64,000 bases of DNA, from assembly GCA_037074705.1 (NCBI GenBank), contig CM073590.1, forward strand, positions 238,626,101-238,690,100, written 5' to 3'. Positions within the stretch are counted from its first letter, which is position 1, and every line of letters begins with the position of its first letter. The stretch comes from Zhengitettix transpicula (lineage: Eukaryota; Arthropoda; Insecta; Orthoptera; Tetrigidae). The translations under genes and the position numbers were made by a program. Under the pieces are notes generated by a model. It worked only from the letters and a program-made list of their open reading frames with translations, was not told where the DNA came from and made no database searches. Of the stretch, positions 33,678 to 45,081 are shown one piece after another.

Positions 33678-34123
33678 CCAGAGAGCTCTGGAGGAGGCTA
33701 CCTTTGGGGATGCCTTTTCCTCTCCGTTTTTGAACTACCTCGGCCTGTTCTGAGAGGTGTATGTTCCGGGGTCACAGACCTTGGCCATACGGTAAGGGTT
33801 GTCCGCTATTCTAATTGGAATAGTCGGCCAGCTGCTTCCTAAACGGAGAAGGGAATGCTGCGTCCCCATCCAGGGAAGGGCGTGGGACAAGTACCAAATG
33901 CCCGACCTACCTGATCCAGATTTTTATAGGATTTGTCCTGCATTACTTTTAGACGAATGCCGGGTAGGTTCCTTAAACTATAGCCCGGGGGCCCTAGTTA
34001 ACCCTTGGCTACCTTCCTCCACCCTTCCGCATCCCCCCTTTCAAACCCCTTCCTATGCTATTAAAGGGGAGTGGCCACTATGTGGATTACCCTCATGTAG
34101 CCTGTCTACACCAAAAAAAAAAT
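33678..34123 (+). repeat. Family A repeat
   Basis: A sense copy from GGCTACCTTTGGGGATGCC to an A tail at about 34112-34123, with small internal deletions (AAACTGGTCGAGGCACGG is missing and the TCCCCATCCAGGG part is shortened). Confidence 0.82.
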
Positions 34124-34664
34124 CAAATTCGTAGGCTCATTAAATATATAATTGAGGTTATTGTAATACGCTCTACGTCATAATTAATTTACTACTAACG
34201 ACGGAACATGTACAATTGTCACAACCTCAACGTGACAATAATTCGCCCTGAGAAATAACAATAATTCACCGAACACTTGTTACGTAGAAGCACACAAAGA
34301 GAAGCACGAAACAGATCTTCCGGAAGGACGCAGAAACATCTGAGACTCATGTTTCGAAGCGACGTGATCTTCAAAAGCAATTCTTGTGTCCATTGAAGAG
34401 ACAAAACAGATCTTTTGTTCGAGGAAGGAAGAAAGAAAGCCCCGGGTATTGTCAACCAGAAGCGCAGAAAAATGTATGGACGTGACCTGTCGTCGTTCCC
34501 GTCATTCCGCAGCAATGGACTCATCCTCACTACATGGACCGTCTACTGGCAACTCCACACTTCCTGTTGGCGAGAATAGGATTCGCCCACGCGTAACAAT
34601 GCCCTCTTGTTCTTCGTCGCCGCCAGCATCATTCATTTACCCTTTAACAATATAACTAACTAAC

Positions 34665-34887
34665 TCCTTGGCTCGACAGCCCATGGAGGGCCTTGGCTTA
34701 CCGAGACGGCTGGCAGACTGTCATCTTACATGACACATTCTGGACTTAGGAGTTCTCCCACAGCCTTAACCCCAGTTTTCTTGACCAGGACGACCACAAA
34801 CATCTATGCCCATGCCGGGACTCGAACCCGGGGCCTCTGTGATGCGAGGCAATGACGCTGGCCACCTCACCACAGTCTGTCTAAGCG
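34665..34887 (-). repeat. tRNA-derived SINE, minus strand
   Basis: The complement has an A-box region TGTGGTGAGGTGGCCAGCGT and a perfect B box GGTTCGAGTCC (plus-strand GGACTCGAACC, about 34819-34829). A body of about 130 bp follows. It is the best preserved of the minus-strand SINEs. Confidence 0.72.
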
Positions 34888-34995
34888 GCTTAACAATGTA
34901 ACTAACCTCACGTAATTTCTTGAATTTATTTTCACTGCATTTAATCCGCCATACCTTTTTTTTTCCGAACTCCGCCTCTTCATATTTATACATAA

Positions 34996-35290
34996 GTGGC
35001 TGAGTGCCCGGCGTTGCCAGGGTATTTATTTAAAATTAGCCCTGAGAAAGAACAAACAATTTAATCACCAGCAATAGCGTCAGAGTTTGGAACAGTTACC
35101 CGACCTGACTCCTCGGCATCTAACTTCAAATAAACCAAGATGGCGGCTGACGCTACTTAAAAACTCGGGAATTTCTCCTACTACAGAAAATAAGAGTGCC
35201 TAAAAAAAAACTCGCCGAATTAAAAGTGAAAAATACTCGCTAACTTAGTAAAGTCTAAAAATACTACTGACTCCATAAACGAGGAAAGGA
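34996..35290 (-). mobile_element. Helitron-like end, minus strand
   Basis: The complement ends GGCAACGCCGGGCACTCAGC, close to the end at 48423 but with the terminal CTAG mutated. The body aligns with 19235-19500. The 5' limit is not visible. Confidence 0.4.
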
Positions 35291-35459
35291 ATACAAACTT
35301 AACTACACAGAGGCCAAGAAACAGCTGGTACCCAAAGGAAATAAAAGTAAATTCACGAAAATCTCTGTCCTCCGAGTGCAACTGTTAGGTTAGGGAACAA
35401 AAAAAGCCGCTTGGGTCAATTCGTTTAATGCAAATGTGGCCGTTTTCCCTCAATTTCTG

Positions 35460-36060
35460 TCTTTGAGTCTGTCAAGTGATGATGCGCCTGTAATGGTTTT
35501 TACCCTTTTCAAGATAATCGATTAAGATAACTCCATGACTATGCCCCCCCCCCCGAAAAACTCCAGTCATTATCACTTTCTCAGCCGAAAAAGTAGTTTT
35601 TTCATTATTTTTTAGAACCGACTCGCAGTCCACTGAATTTTTAGTTCCTGGGGTGTCATGGCGCATCCAATTTTCATGTACAACAAATAATCGTCTCCAA
35701 AACTCTGATTTATTGCGCGTAAATTGTTCATACGAGCAAGTTTTTGGTCTGACGTGAAAAAATAAAAATAAAACGCCGCATCCAACGCGCCGACAGTTTT
35801 CTCATGTGACAAACACAGTGTCTTTGGACCTGTCCATAACCCCTGCTATTCTCTCACTTTTAAGTCTACGATTTGTTAGCTCGATTTGGTGAACTTGAGT
35901 GATGTCAGTGGCTGCAGTTTTTGGACGTTCTGAACGTTCGTCGTCTCCCAAGCTGGTACGGCCACGTTTAAATTCCGCTGCCCAAAATTTTCACGGTGGT
36001 GGTAGATGAAGGCGTAGTCCTCGTACAACACTGTCTTTGGTTTGGGTAGGCGAATTGCCT
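35460..36060 (-). pseudogene. Old mariner of a different lineage, minus strand
   Basis: The minus strand encodes EFKRGRTSLGDDERSERPKT, TNRRLKVREIAGVMDRSKDT (with frameshift), IQWTAS, and VILIDYLEKGKN. These match the order of a mariner transposase from the DNA-binding region to the segment after the first catalytic Asp. Stops and frameshifts are frequent and the C terminus is absent. Its upstream edge abuts the mariner at 36072. Confidence 0.75.
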
Positions 36061-36071
36061 TAAGAAATATA

Positions 36072-36729
36072 CCACTGTGATCAAAAAGTAAGGTGAAATT
36101 GTCATTTAAAACTCCCGGGTATTACGAAGGCAGGTAATTTTTTTTTCCTGTGTTGGTAGGACTGTCTATAATATTTGGCAAGCGTCTGTTTGTTAAAAGG
36201 TTTAATTATCTCCTAGTTACACGTGTTTATGTAAACAACCAAAAGTGAATTTTTCGATTTTTGCAATGAGTGATGTTGTTGAGCAAAGAACTTGCATCAA
36301 ATTTTGTTTGCGGAACGAATATTCTTGTGCGGACACGTTGAAGGCCTTTAGTGATCAAACTATGGCACAGAAAAACGTTTATAAGTTGTTCAACGAGTTC
36401 AAAGGCGAACCTCGCGCGCTCTGGACGACCATCAACGTCTACCGACGAGGGCCACGTCCAAAATATCAAAGATTTGGTGCTTGAAAATCGTCGATGGACA
36501 ATTAGAGATCTCGCTGATGGTGTTGGAATATCATTTGGCTCAGCCCAAACCATTTTGAAGAATGTTTTGTGTCTCAAACGCGTCAAGTCTTGATTGGTGC
36601 CAAAAGCGTCGCGTTGATGTTCTGTGAAACTTTGCTGTCTGACTGTCAGGACCACTTGAAATGCATCATTACTGGAGACGAGACTTAGATTTACGCATAC
36701 GACCCTGAAATCAAGGTCATGTTGAGAGT
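36072..36729 (+). mobile_element. Mariner copy, 3'-truncated
   Basis: The left end CCACTGTGATCAAAAAGTAA is intact after TA. The transposase start (SDVVEQRTCIKFCLRNEYSC) and the shared frameshift after GEPRAL are present. The copy is cut off near ATCAAGGTCATGTTGAGAG, before the second catalytic residue. Confidence 0.88.
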
Positions 36730-37640
36730 TTTCTCACGCCACTAAGCCAGCGATACTACTACCACTATTTATTTCTCTCGTTGCCGTAGTAACGGAACGT
36801 TCACCATCTCTGCCCAGTGTGCGTGCATTCTCTTTGCTCCTACACATTTTTTGGTACCACAACAGATCGCCAACATAAGTCAAGCGATTTTTAATTACGC
36901 GATGTGCAACCTTTTACTGGGCTGATGAATATGTCGAATGTAATATTTTTCGCGTGACGATAGTCTACTGTTACAATGTCTGAGTAACGAGAACAATGAT
37001 TTTGTTGTTGGTTTTCGCACTTCCTCGTTGATCTTTGTTCCGCCTTCGGACAATGCAGTGCCCATTACGATACTACACCACCATTGTCTGAGAAACTTCC
37101 GAAGTAGCCGAGAGCAGTGACAATCGCGGAAGTTATTTTAAGTCGCGTTGAGAGACATTTTGTCCTCGCCTGGCAGTCAGTCGTGTTGGCTCCCTTCCTC
37201 GCCACATTATTCGTTGCTTGTTCTGCAATATTACGAGTGCCGCCTTAACCCTCTCGTCGAAACACAATCTGCGCGTGTCTAAGCAGATTATTTTATTATT
37301 GTGCATGTTTGCAACTCGCAGTACTCTTTTTGGTCTTGGCCTTTAATCACTCTGGAAGGCATGGCTGTTGCTTTGTTGATGGACTTTGGGAGACCAAATA
37401 TGCTGCTGCTGCTACTCCTCGCTACCTTTGCCTGTGACTGACAAGAGTTCCAGCCGTGTCCAGGTGTGTATTACGTAAGAAATTTTTAATTTTTTCGTCT
37501 CGTAACCATCACCGCCCTCGCGAGTGCTGTCCGTAATCAATTTTGACGTGTAATCTCCAGACCTTTGCCACAATCGCGGAAGGAAATATTCCTCCAGCTT
37601 AGAGGTAAAAGCATAATAATACGTCTGAGTTAAAAAACAA
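36730..37640. other. Unassigned sequence
   Basis: About 900 bp of intermediate GC content between two repeats. No coding or repeat identity was recognised. Confidence 0.4.
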
Positions 37641-37644
37641 CAAC

Positions 37645-37960
37645 ATACTAATTAGTTAAAACAGCCAAGTAACAGACAAAGTGAATTGATACTACGTACC
37701 ACAACACACGACGCTTACGGAAACATTGTTCCTCTCGTCAGGTGAGTACGACACAACCGTATCGTGGATTCTGTGATATTTTTATTATCACTCTCACTTT
37801 CTCTGTTATTTACTTATTATATCTAATTAGCTTATTTGTTAAAAAAATCTAAATATTAAGCACCTGAAAAAAACGGACAAAGTTTCCAGAAACGTTGTGT
37901 GGTATTTTGTATCATCTCTTCATTTTGTCCGGTCATTTGGCTATTTGATTTGAAAACAGA
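37645..37960. repeat. Compound foldback repeat with hammerhead-like motifs (second family)
   Basis: A foldback (about 37647-37840) is followed by a third, partial arm. The minus strand at 37710-37741 has perfect CUGACGA and a GGAA/UUCC stem, but GUAAGCGUC in place of GAAACGUC. The plus strand at 37864-37896 has CUGAAAA, a GGA/UCC stem and perfect GAAACGUU. Confidence 0.6.
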
Positions 37961-38052
37961 CGTGTTACATTTTCATTACAATCCAAATTTAGTTGGTAAT
38001 ATTAAAGACAAAATTAATATTCTAATAAATATGCTAAATAAAACATAAGGTA

Positions 38053-39270
38053 TCGTACAAAACTAATTGTACTACTTGCAATGCCTGTTATCTACCACTG
38101 TGATCTCAAAGTAAGGTGAAATTGCCATTTAAAACTCCCGGGTATTAGGAAGGAAGGTAAAATTTTTTCCCCTAGGTTGGTAGGACTGTATAATATTTAC
38201 CAAGCGCCTGTTTGTTAAAAGGTTTAATTATCTCCGTGTTACACGTGTTTTTGTAAGCAACCAAAAGTGGATTTTTCAATTTTTGCAATGGATGATTTTG
38301 TTGAGCAAAGAACTTGCATCAAATTTTGTTTGCGGAACGAATATTCTTGTGCGGACACGTTGAAGGCCTTTGGTGATCAAACTATGGCACAAAAAAACGT
38401 TTATAAGTGGTACAACGAGTTTAAAGACGAACCTCGCGCGCTCTGGACGACCATCAACGTCTACTGACGAGGGCCACGTCCGAAAAATCAAAGATTTGGT
38501 GCTTGAAAATCGTCGATGGACAATTAGAGATCTCGCTGATGGTGTTGGAATATCATTTGGCTCAGCCTGAACCATTTTGAAGAATGTTTTGTGTCTAAAA
38601 CGCGTCAAGTCTCGATTGGTGGAAGAAGAAGCGTCGCGTTGATGTGTGTGAAACTTTGCTGTCTGACTGTCAGGACCACTTGAAGTGCATCATTACTGGA
38701 GACGAGACCTTGAAACCACCGACCAATCCAGCGAATATCAAGGTCATGTTGACAGTCGTGGTGTGGTGCATTGTGAATTCCTTCCGCCGGGCCAAACTGT
38801 CAACAAATAATATTATTTGAGCGTTATGCGTAGTTTGCGTGAAGCTATTCGTCTGAAACTCTTGGTTCCTTCTTCATGATAATGCACCACGTGACACTGC
38901 ATTGGTTCTTCGCGACTCATATCGTTCCGCAACCACCGTATTCGACTTCTGGCTGTTCAGCAAACTCAAAAGGCCAATGCGGGGACGCCGTTGTGACACG
39001 ATTGAGGAGATAAAAACCGAATCGAAGAAGGTCTTGAAGGCTATACTGGAAAAAGACTATTCAGACTGTTTCGAGGACTGGAAAAGCGCTGGTAAAAGTG
39101 CGTTTTATCGGACGGGGATTACTTTGAAGGGGATGAAATTGATTTGGAATAATAAATAAATAATTTATATTTTATAAATAAATTCACCTTACTTTTTGTT
39201 CACAGTGGTAGGTCAAACAAAGAGATCGTTAGAAACCCGCATTAATCAACAATTAACAATTCAAAATTGC
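38053..39270 (+). pseudogene. Penelope-like GIY-YIG endonuclease fragment split by mariner
   Basis: Sequence up to 38094 reads SYKTNCTTCNACYL and sequence after 39210 reads GQTKRSLETRINQQ. These abut in one frame once the mariner and one TA are ignored. The pattern C-x2-C-x2-CY(L)GQT-RS-R is the core of the Penelope GIY-YIG domain. The surrounding Penelope sequence is short or lost. Confidence 0.65.
38095..39208 (+). mobile_element. Mariner copy with both terminal repeats
   Basis: CCACTGTGA and CACAGTGG ends with TA at 38093-38094 and 39209-39210 bound an 1114-bp element. It is the most complete copy of its family here. The transposase is dead: it has the family-wide frameshift after DEPRAL, a stop soon after, and the deletion before the last Asp (PPY directly to FDFWLF). 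Confidence 0.92.
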
Positions 39271-39644
39271 TAATATAAACTGAATTGAGTAGGCTTCTTC
39301 CGGTAAGGAGTGTCCGGAGTCAGTCCGGTTCTTAAGCTTTTTCTTGCTGAAGACGAATAGTTTTTTTTTGTTTTGGTCGAACAGTAGGATTTCTTTTTAT
39401 TCATTCCTTCTCCACTTTCTCCTAGTTTCTTTTATTACCGACGATGAAAGAGCTGGTAAAATCTTCACCAAATGTCTCAACATCACAGCCAAGATTCTTC
39501 AAAGAATGGGTTTTTCGTTTGGGTGATTTTTAGAACTGGCCTATTTTAAGGAGTAGTGAAACTACAGTTTAAACGCATAAAATGGTAAATGAGTTGTTTT
39601 TCTTGGGAGGGGGTAAGGGGGGGACAAATTTTAAAAACTTAGAA

Positions 39645-39885
39645 ATAAACGACAGCCAATTTGAAGTCAGCAAAAAAAAATATTTTTATTTATGGAAAAT
39701 TAAAATACGTTTCGTCGCTAACTTTGCGACCTCGTCAGGTTGTAAATTTTGATAGTCAGGTCATTCTCCCGCGACTGCCGCGGCCGAGAAAGTCACTTCA
39801 ACCTGTAGAAACGTAATTTAATTTTCCATAAATAAATATATTTTTGCTGACTTCAAATTGGCTGTTGTTTATTTATAAGTTGTCT
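39645..39885. repeat. Foldback element with hammerhead-like core (copy 2)
   Basis: A second copy of the 16-222 element, with arms at about 39648-39742 and 39795-39880 and a longer, GC-rich centre. The minus strand at 39706-39738 holds an undamaged core: CUGACGA, a GUCGC/GCGAC stem, then GAAACGUA. The plus-strand arm has lost stem II. Confidence 0.75.
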
Positions 39886-39906
39886 CAATAGTCAGAATAT
39901 ATACAT

Positions 39907-40849
39907 TGTAATAACTAAAAAGGTGGTCTTAATTAAAAGAATTAATTAACAAAATTATTAAGATTTAAAATTTTATTCTTTAACAGTACAAATTGTAATC
40001 GCCGAATTTCATCAAGTTAACAAACAAATATTTTATTTAAATTTTGCAATTCGTGGCGTTCTAGGAAAAATACAACTTTATATTTTACAATCAAATACGT
40101 CGAAATTCTCTTTATCTCAGGGTCATTACTGGGTTTGAGAGGCAGAACAATCCAATTTAATAAACTAACGTTAACAATTCAAACTCATTGAAGCTAACTT
40201 AATACAATATGAAAATAAATGATATGAAAGAAACTAAATGAAAAGAAAAACGAACTAAATCTGACTTCTACCTTAAATCCTCGTTTACAGATTTTAAAAT
40301 AATTGTTTTATACTCACGAATGTCTTTCTGGTACCAGATCTGATTCTTGGAGCTTGAGGACAACCATTACTAAAAAGGCCATTATTCACTGATTCTACAC
40401 ATTACATTTTTAATACACACGGTCGATGTTCTCGTTCTCTGCCACCTGGAACTTTGGATCAGCCGCCCCTCAGTCAGCCTTCGGACGTAGGTCTCCTTGG
40501 TGCCTCTGTGCGAAATTTAGTTCAGTCTGTGTGAAGCAAAACCTTTTGCTTCCAACTTTACGATTATTATCTGAGTCTCTCCTTCAAAACTGTTTACTCG
40601 CGTTCTATGTAAACTAATAGATCTCGCAGTTGGACTTCTTGGACCGCGCTATTCATACTTTTAAATCAGCATACACATTCCCTTGTGAACTGAACTGTTT
40701 CGCTTCTCGCCGCAGACTGACTTCCTACTCGAGCCCATTTCCCCGGCAACATTAGCCGACAAAGAGCCGTGATTGCTACTTTCAAAACTCGTGCCGCTAA
40801 CAATCCAATTATATTAAAACAATTAATAGCCTCTTTAATTGGTATTACA
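39907..40849 (-). mobile_element. LTR of the 28649 family
   Basis: The minus strand starts TGTAATACCAATTAAAG and ends TTAGTTATTACA. It contains the CAGGGTCATTACTGGGTTTG block shared with the LTRs at 28.6-30.3 kb. Flanks are ACAT and ATAT, a possible but imperfect 4-bp duplication. It is probably a solo LTR. Confidence 0.6.
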
Positions 40850-42128
40850 ATATATATATATTAAATAAATAAGTAAATATATTTATATATAAAAGTTAAA
40901 AATTTAAGACAAAGTTTGATTGGTTTGAGCGGTTTAAAGACGTGTTATTTGGCATTAGTGAACGCCTGCTGGACACTTTTCCTCCTCTGAAAGGAATATA
41001 CTGCCAGAAAAAACCAACATCTTTGTGGTACTGGCCCCATGCGATTCTTACCTCTGCTGAAAAATAAAATTTACTGGAGAATTCTACCAGGGAGGGTCCT
41101 GAAACCCTTTATCAGCGCGGAAGAAAGGAAGACCAAAGGTCAGATGGCGAGATGATGTGCTGAAAGACCTAAAAGTGCCAGGAGCCCGAGTACAACATCG
41201 GAAGAGCTGGAAAGACTGTTGTGGAGAAGGCGAAAATGTCAGAAGGAACGTTGTAGAGCCTCAGAAGAAGAAGAAGAAGAAGAAGGGTCCTGAAAGAACA
41301 TTTTAAGTCCAAAATCGTGCAGCATGGCTTCCAAAAAGAGTGAAGAATTCACCGACACTGCCTCGTACAAATGGGTGGTGGAAATCAGGATTTGACGTAA
41401 ATAACTTCAGCTGGGAATATTTGAGGAGGTTTCGTGAAACTCCACGGCCGTCGTGAAAGCGTTTAAGATGGATTTACAAGATGTCAGCGAACTGGATCGA
41501 GTCTTGGGTGCGCGCTCGCATGGTGTAGACACACTCAAGACAGCCGATGCTAGTAGCGAAACAAGATGGCGGAAACTAAACCGTGGAGTCAACTGGAGAC
41601 TTGAAGAAGAGTATGAAATAGAAGAAATTTTGGGCAACTTTGAGCATAAAAATTAGAAGAGATGATGCAGTTTAACAAATCCATGGGCATATTAGATAAA
41701 GCAGAAATGACTGAATGGGCCATTAAAACTAAAATAAAAACTCATAAATTTATTTAAAAATGGGGGAAGCGGGGGGTAATGTAGTAAGAATAATAGATAA
41801 AAATGTTTTTGTGTATTAATACAATAAAAATAGTTCTCTTTGCAACAACGTCTATTTATTCTGTTCTCACAGACTGTACACGTTCATCACGCACTACAGT
41901 CCTGCGTCTCTCTACAATATTCTTTGCTTTATAGTCTTTGTTTCTATCTAGAGTCTCTGGTCCTCCTCAAATGTTGCTGAACGAGTCACATCAATGTCTT
42001 TCGAGTTTCATATTTGTTGTAAATGCTTGACCAACAACAGTGATAGAAAAAACAACCTTTGGCAACGGTTCTTCAAATTGAGATACACAGAGACTTAAAT
42101 ATTTTTGGGTAAGTAAATACCACTTCAA
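40850..42128. other. Intergenic with one LINE tail
   Basis: Apart from the LINE piece at 41090-41290 nothing is assignable. A 67-codon open frame at 41453-41656 (MKAFKMDLQDVSELDRVLGA) shows no family motif. Confidence 0.4.
41090..41290 (+). pseudogene. LINE 3'-tail remnant
   Basis: The segment encodes RWRDDVLKDLKVPGARV and a WKDC-R-R-run ending in a (GAA)n tract at 41266-41285. This is the standard end of a LINE ORF2 with a simple-repeat tail. Confidence 0.55.
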
Positions 42129-42220
42129 TTAACCCTTTGCACTCGAGAGCTCCGGAACGGAGCCATTTAAAATGTGCCTTCAAGGGCTCCGTAGCGGAGC
42201 CCTCGAGTGCAAAGGGTTAC
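42129..42220. mobile_element. piggyBac-like MITE (84 bp)
   Basis: Perfect 15-bp inverted ends CCCTTTGCACTCGAG lie at 42133-42147 and 42202-42216. They are flanked by TTAA on the left and TTAC on the right, an almost exact TTAA duplication. Inside are GCTCCG-A-CGGAGC palindromes, so the whole element can fold into a cruciform. CCC ends and the TTAA target point to piggyBac-type mobilisation. Confidence 0.75.
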
Positions 42221-42280
42221 AAATGTCGCTGAAGCCCGTAATATATTTCTTTTGGATACCCAAATCCTTATCAATTTTTC

Positions 42281-42300
42281 GACGTTTCGTCTTCAATTCA
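42281..42300 (-). repeat. Hammerhead-like motif lacking stem II
   Basis: The minus strand reads UUGAAGACGAAACGUCG: both core boxes with no intervening hairpin. It is a decayed relative of the other cores. Confidence 0.4.
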
Positions 42301-42999
42301 ATAATCAACATACCGGCTCCAATATTTATCCTTTCCTGTAATATTGCCCATCGGTGTAGGCGTTGAGTTTGTCGACCCTTTTGCTGTTCTTTTTCAAGGT
42401 CTTGAAAAATTTTACTATCACGCGTGTCAACTCCCCTGCCTACTGTCGTTCCAGTCGGTTGGCATCGTGTAAACCCACCTTTAGTATTTTCTGTTTTCTC
42501 GTCACTTGTATTACATCAGGGAATACAAACTATCCCTGCTCCTATCTGGTCTTAATATAATAGTGTGAGGGAACAGGAAGGAGCAGGGCTGACGTGCGAT
42601 ACCGTCGAATGTTACAGGGATGGACGAAGTGATCGACAGCTAACGTGTCTCACCTTCAAAAACATTCGCCTGTATATATATATAATATCAAAATTATTAA
42701 TATAAACCTTTTTTTTTTTTTGGTTTGGTTCCAGGGTTGTTGATGAGGGAGAAGTGAGGAAGTTAGGTGCCATCCATACTCAATCGTTACGATGGGGCAT
42801 CCGGATGCAGGTGAGCTAATTTCGTTACATTATTTGTTTCAGCAACACTAATGAGGTTTGGTTAGATCCTCCTCCTTGTGAGTTAAACGTCGTTGACGTA
42901 CTTTTGCACCGTTGCTACTCGAACGTCTGAAGTTGAAGGTTTTCTAAAAAGAAAAACATTTTACAACAGAAGTATTACAAAGGACCACAACATTTTATC

Positions 43000-43720
43000 G
43001 TCCATCGTTGGAAAAAGATCAATGTGTCTACAAAATAAAAATATACACAACCCTAATAAAATATGTAGGCCTGTATGGGGGGTGTGAGAGCTGGACACTA
43101 ACTAAGACCGACGAAGAAAAATTGAAAATAGTAGAAAGGACGATCCTGAGGAAAATTTATGGTCCCAGCTGTGTTGATGGAATATGGGGGAATAAAATAC
43201 AACGACAGACTATACAAAAATACTAACATAGTACAACACCTCAAAAATATGGTTAGGACACGTGAAAAGGATGGAGGACATTAACCCATGTAAGAAGTTA
43301 ACCTTCTCAAAGGTCCGCAGTTATGTATTGAAAGTCTAAATAAGGCCAACGAAGAAAAATTGAAAATATTTGAAAGGACGATCCTGAGGAAAATTTATGG
43401 TTCAAGCTGTGTTGATGGAATATGGAGAATAAAATACAACGACAGACTATATAAAAATACTAACATAGTACAACACCTCAAAAATATGGTTGGGAAACTT
43501 GAAAACGATGGAGAATATTAACCCATGTAAGAAGCTAACCTTCACACAGGTAGAAGGAAATAGAAGAGAAGGAAGGCCCCAGTTAAGATGGCTAAACGGA
43601 GCCTTGAAGGACATGCTGGATAGAGGCGCAAGATAGGAACAGATGGAGGGATATCATTAAGGAGGCTAAGGGCTTTAACGTCGGTCAAGAAGAGTCTACA
43701 AACGTAGACGTTACTTTTCA
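43000..43720 (+). pseudogene. LINE C-terminal remnant with internal tandem duplication
   Basis: CESWTLTKTDEEKLKIVERT and ILRKIYGPSCVDGIW belong to the segment after the LINE RT core. The block from TTGAAAATA to CCATGTAAGAAG occurs twice (about 43106-43340 and 43341-43560). The tail continues with NRWRDIIKEAKGFNV. Many stops and frameshifts are present. Confidence 0.75.
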
Positions 43721-44178
43721 AAGATGCTAAAAATAACAGTACCGGATCATAGATATTACTAAGATTTGTAGTGTGATGAAATAAAATTTTAAAGTCCGAA
43801 ATATATGTTTAAAATATTGAGAATATTTCGTCGGGCTTTTTTGACTGAACGAGAAAATGAGCGAAGAGTCGCGTAGTTTGACCGACTATTTTCCGGCAAT
43901 GGTAATTTTAGTAATTTGGACAGGGACGTGAAGAGATCTATGTGGGTAGCTGTTAAGTGGCCGTCGTGTTGCCTGCTGAGATCCTTGGAGCGAATTAAGT
44001 ATTTACAAAGATTATGGAAGTAGTTAATGTGGCGAAAAGAGAAAAGTCACACTGCTACGAGATAGTCGAAAATATAAAGAAAATATAAGGGAAGTGATTT
44101 TAAAAAAGCGGAGTCCAATTATTATTTTTTTTAGGGAAAATGGAGCGATTTTGAGAAACTGTGGGGTAAAGAAAAAAT

Positions 44179-45081
44179 TTCTACGATTTATTCCGGGCTT
44201 TTACAGACTGTTACAAGATTTTGTTCTTATGCCGCTAAATTTAATTTTACCGAAATACTCTCCCCTTCGTTAATTCACGGTTTTTAAAATTTTACTAGCA
44301 TAATTTGTATTTTAATTTTTATATTTTGTGTTATATTGAAAGTGAAATACTTAAAAAATTATATCTGATTATTTTTTCTTTGCGGAATTTAGTCAGTTAA
44401 GGTTTGCACGTTAAAGGGTCTGCCTCGTCCCTCGACGTACCGTTCCGCCGATCTGAAGTCTCCCCACACACTGTCAAGTTCTACGATTTATTCCGGGCTT
44501 TACAGGCTGTTACAAGATTTTTTTCTTATACCCCTAAATTTAATTTGACCGAAATACTCTCCCCTTCGTTAATTCACGGTTTTTAAAATTTTACTAGCAT
44601 AATTTGTATTTTAATTTTTATATTTTGTGTTATATTGAAAGTGAAATACTTAAAAAATTATATCTGATTATTTTTTCTTTGCGGAATTTAGTCAGTTAAG
44701 GTTTGCACGTTAAAGGGTCTGCCTCGTCCCTCGACGTACCGTTCCGCCGATCTGAAGTTTCCCCACACACTGCCAAGTTCTACGATTTATTCCGGGCTTT
44801 TACAGGCTGTTACAAGATTTTGTTCTTATACCCCTAAATTTAATTTGACCGAAATACTCTCCCCTTCGTTAATTCACGGTTTTTAAAATTTTACTAGCAT
44901 AATTTGTATTTTAATTTTTATATTTTGTGTTATATTGAAAGTAAAATACTTAAGGAATTATATCTGATTCTTTTTTTTTTTTTTGCGGAATTTAGTCAGT
45001 TAAGGTTTGCACGTTAAAGGGTCTGCCTCGTCCCTCGACGTACCGTTCCGCCGATCTGAAATCTCCCCACACACTGTCAAG
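44179..45081. repeat. Tandem array, three units of about 300 bp
   Basis: Unit starts (CTACGATTTATTCCGGGCTT) are at about 44181, 44481 and 44780; the third unit ends near 45081 at CACACTGTCAAG. Units differ at only a few positions. Each contains an AT-rich half and a GC-rich stretch (GCCTCGTCCCTCGACGTACC). Frames open across unit joints are by-products of repetition. Confidence 0.93.

Noticed and set aside
36730..37640. Possible missing half of the truncated mariner at 36072
   Set aside because: No transposase motif or CACAGTGG end is present; the sequence is unrelated to the mariner.
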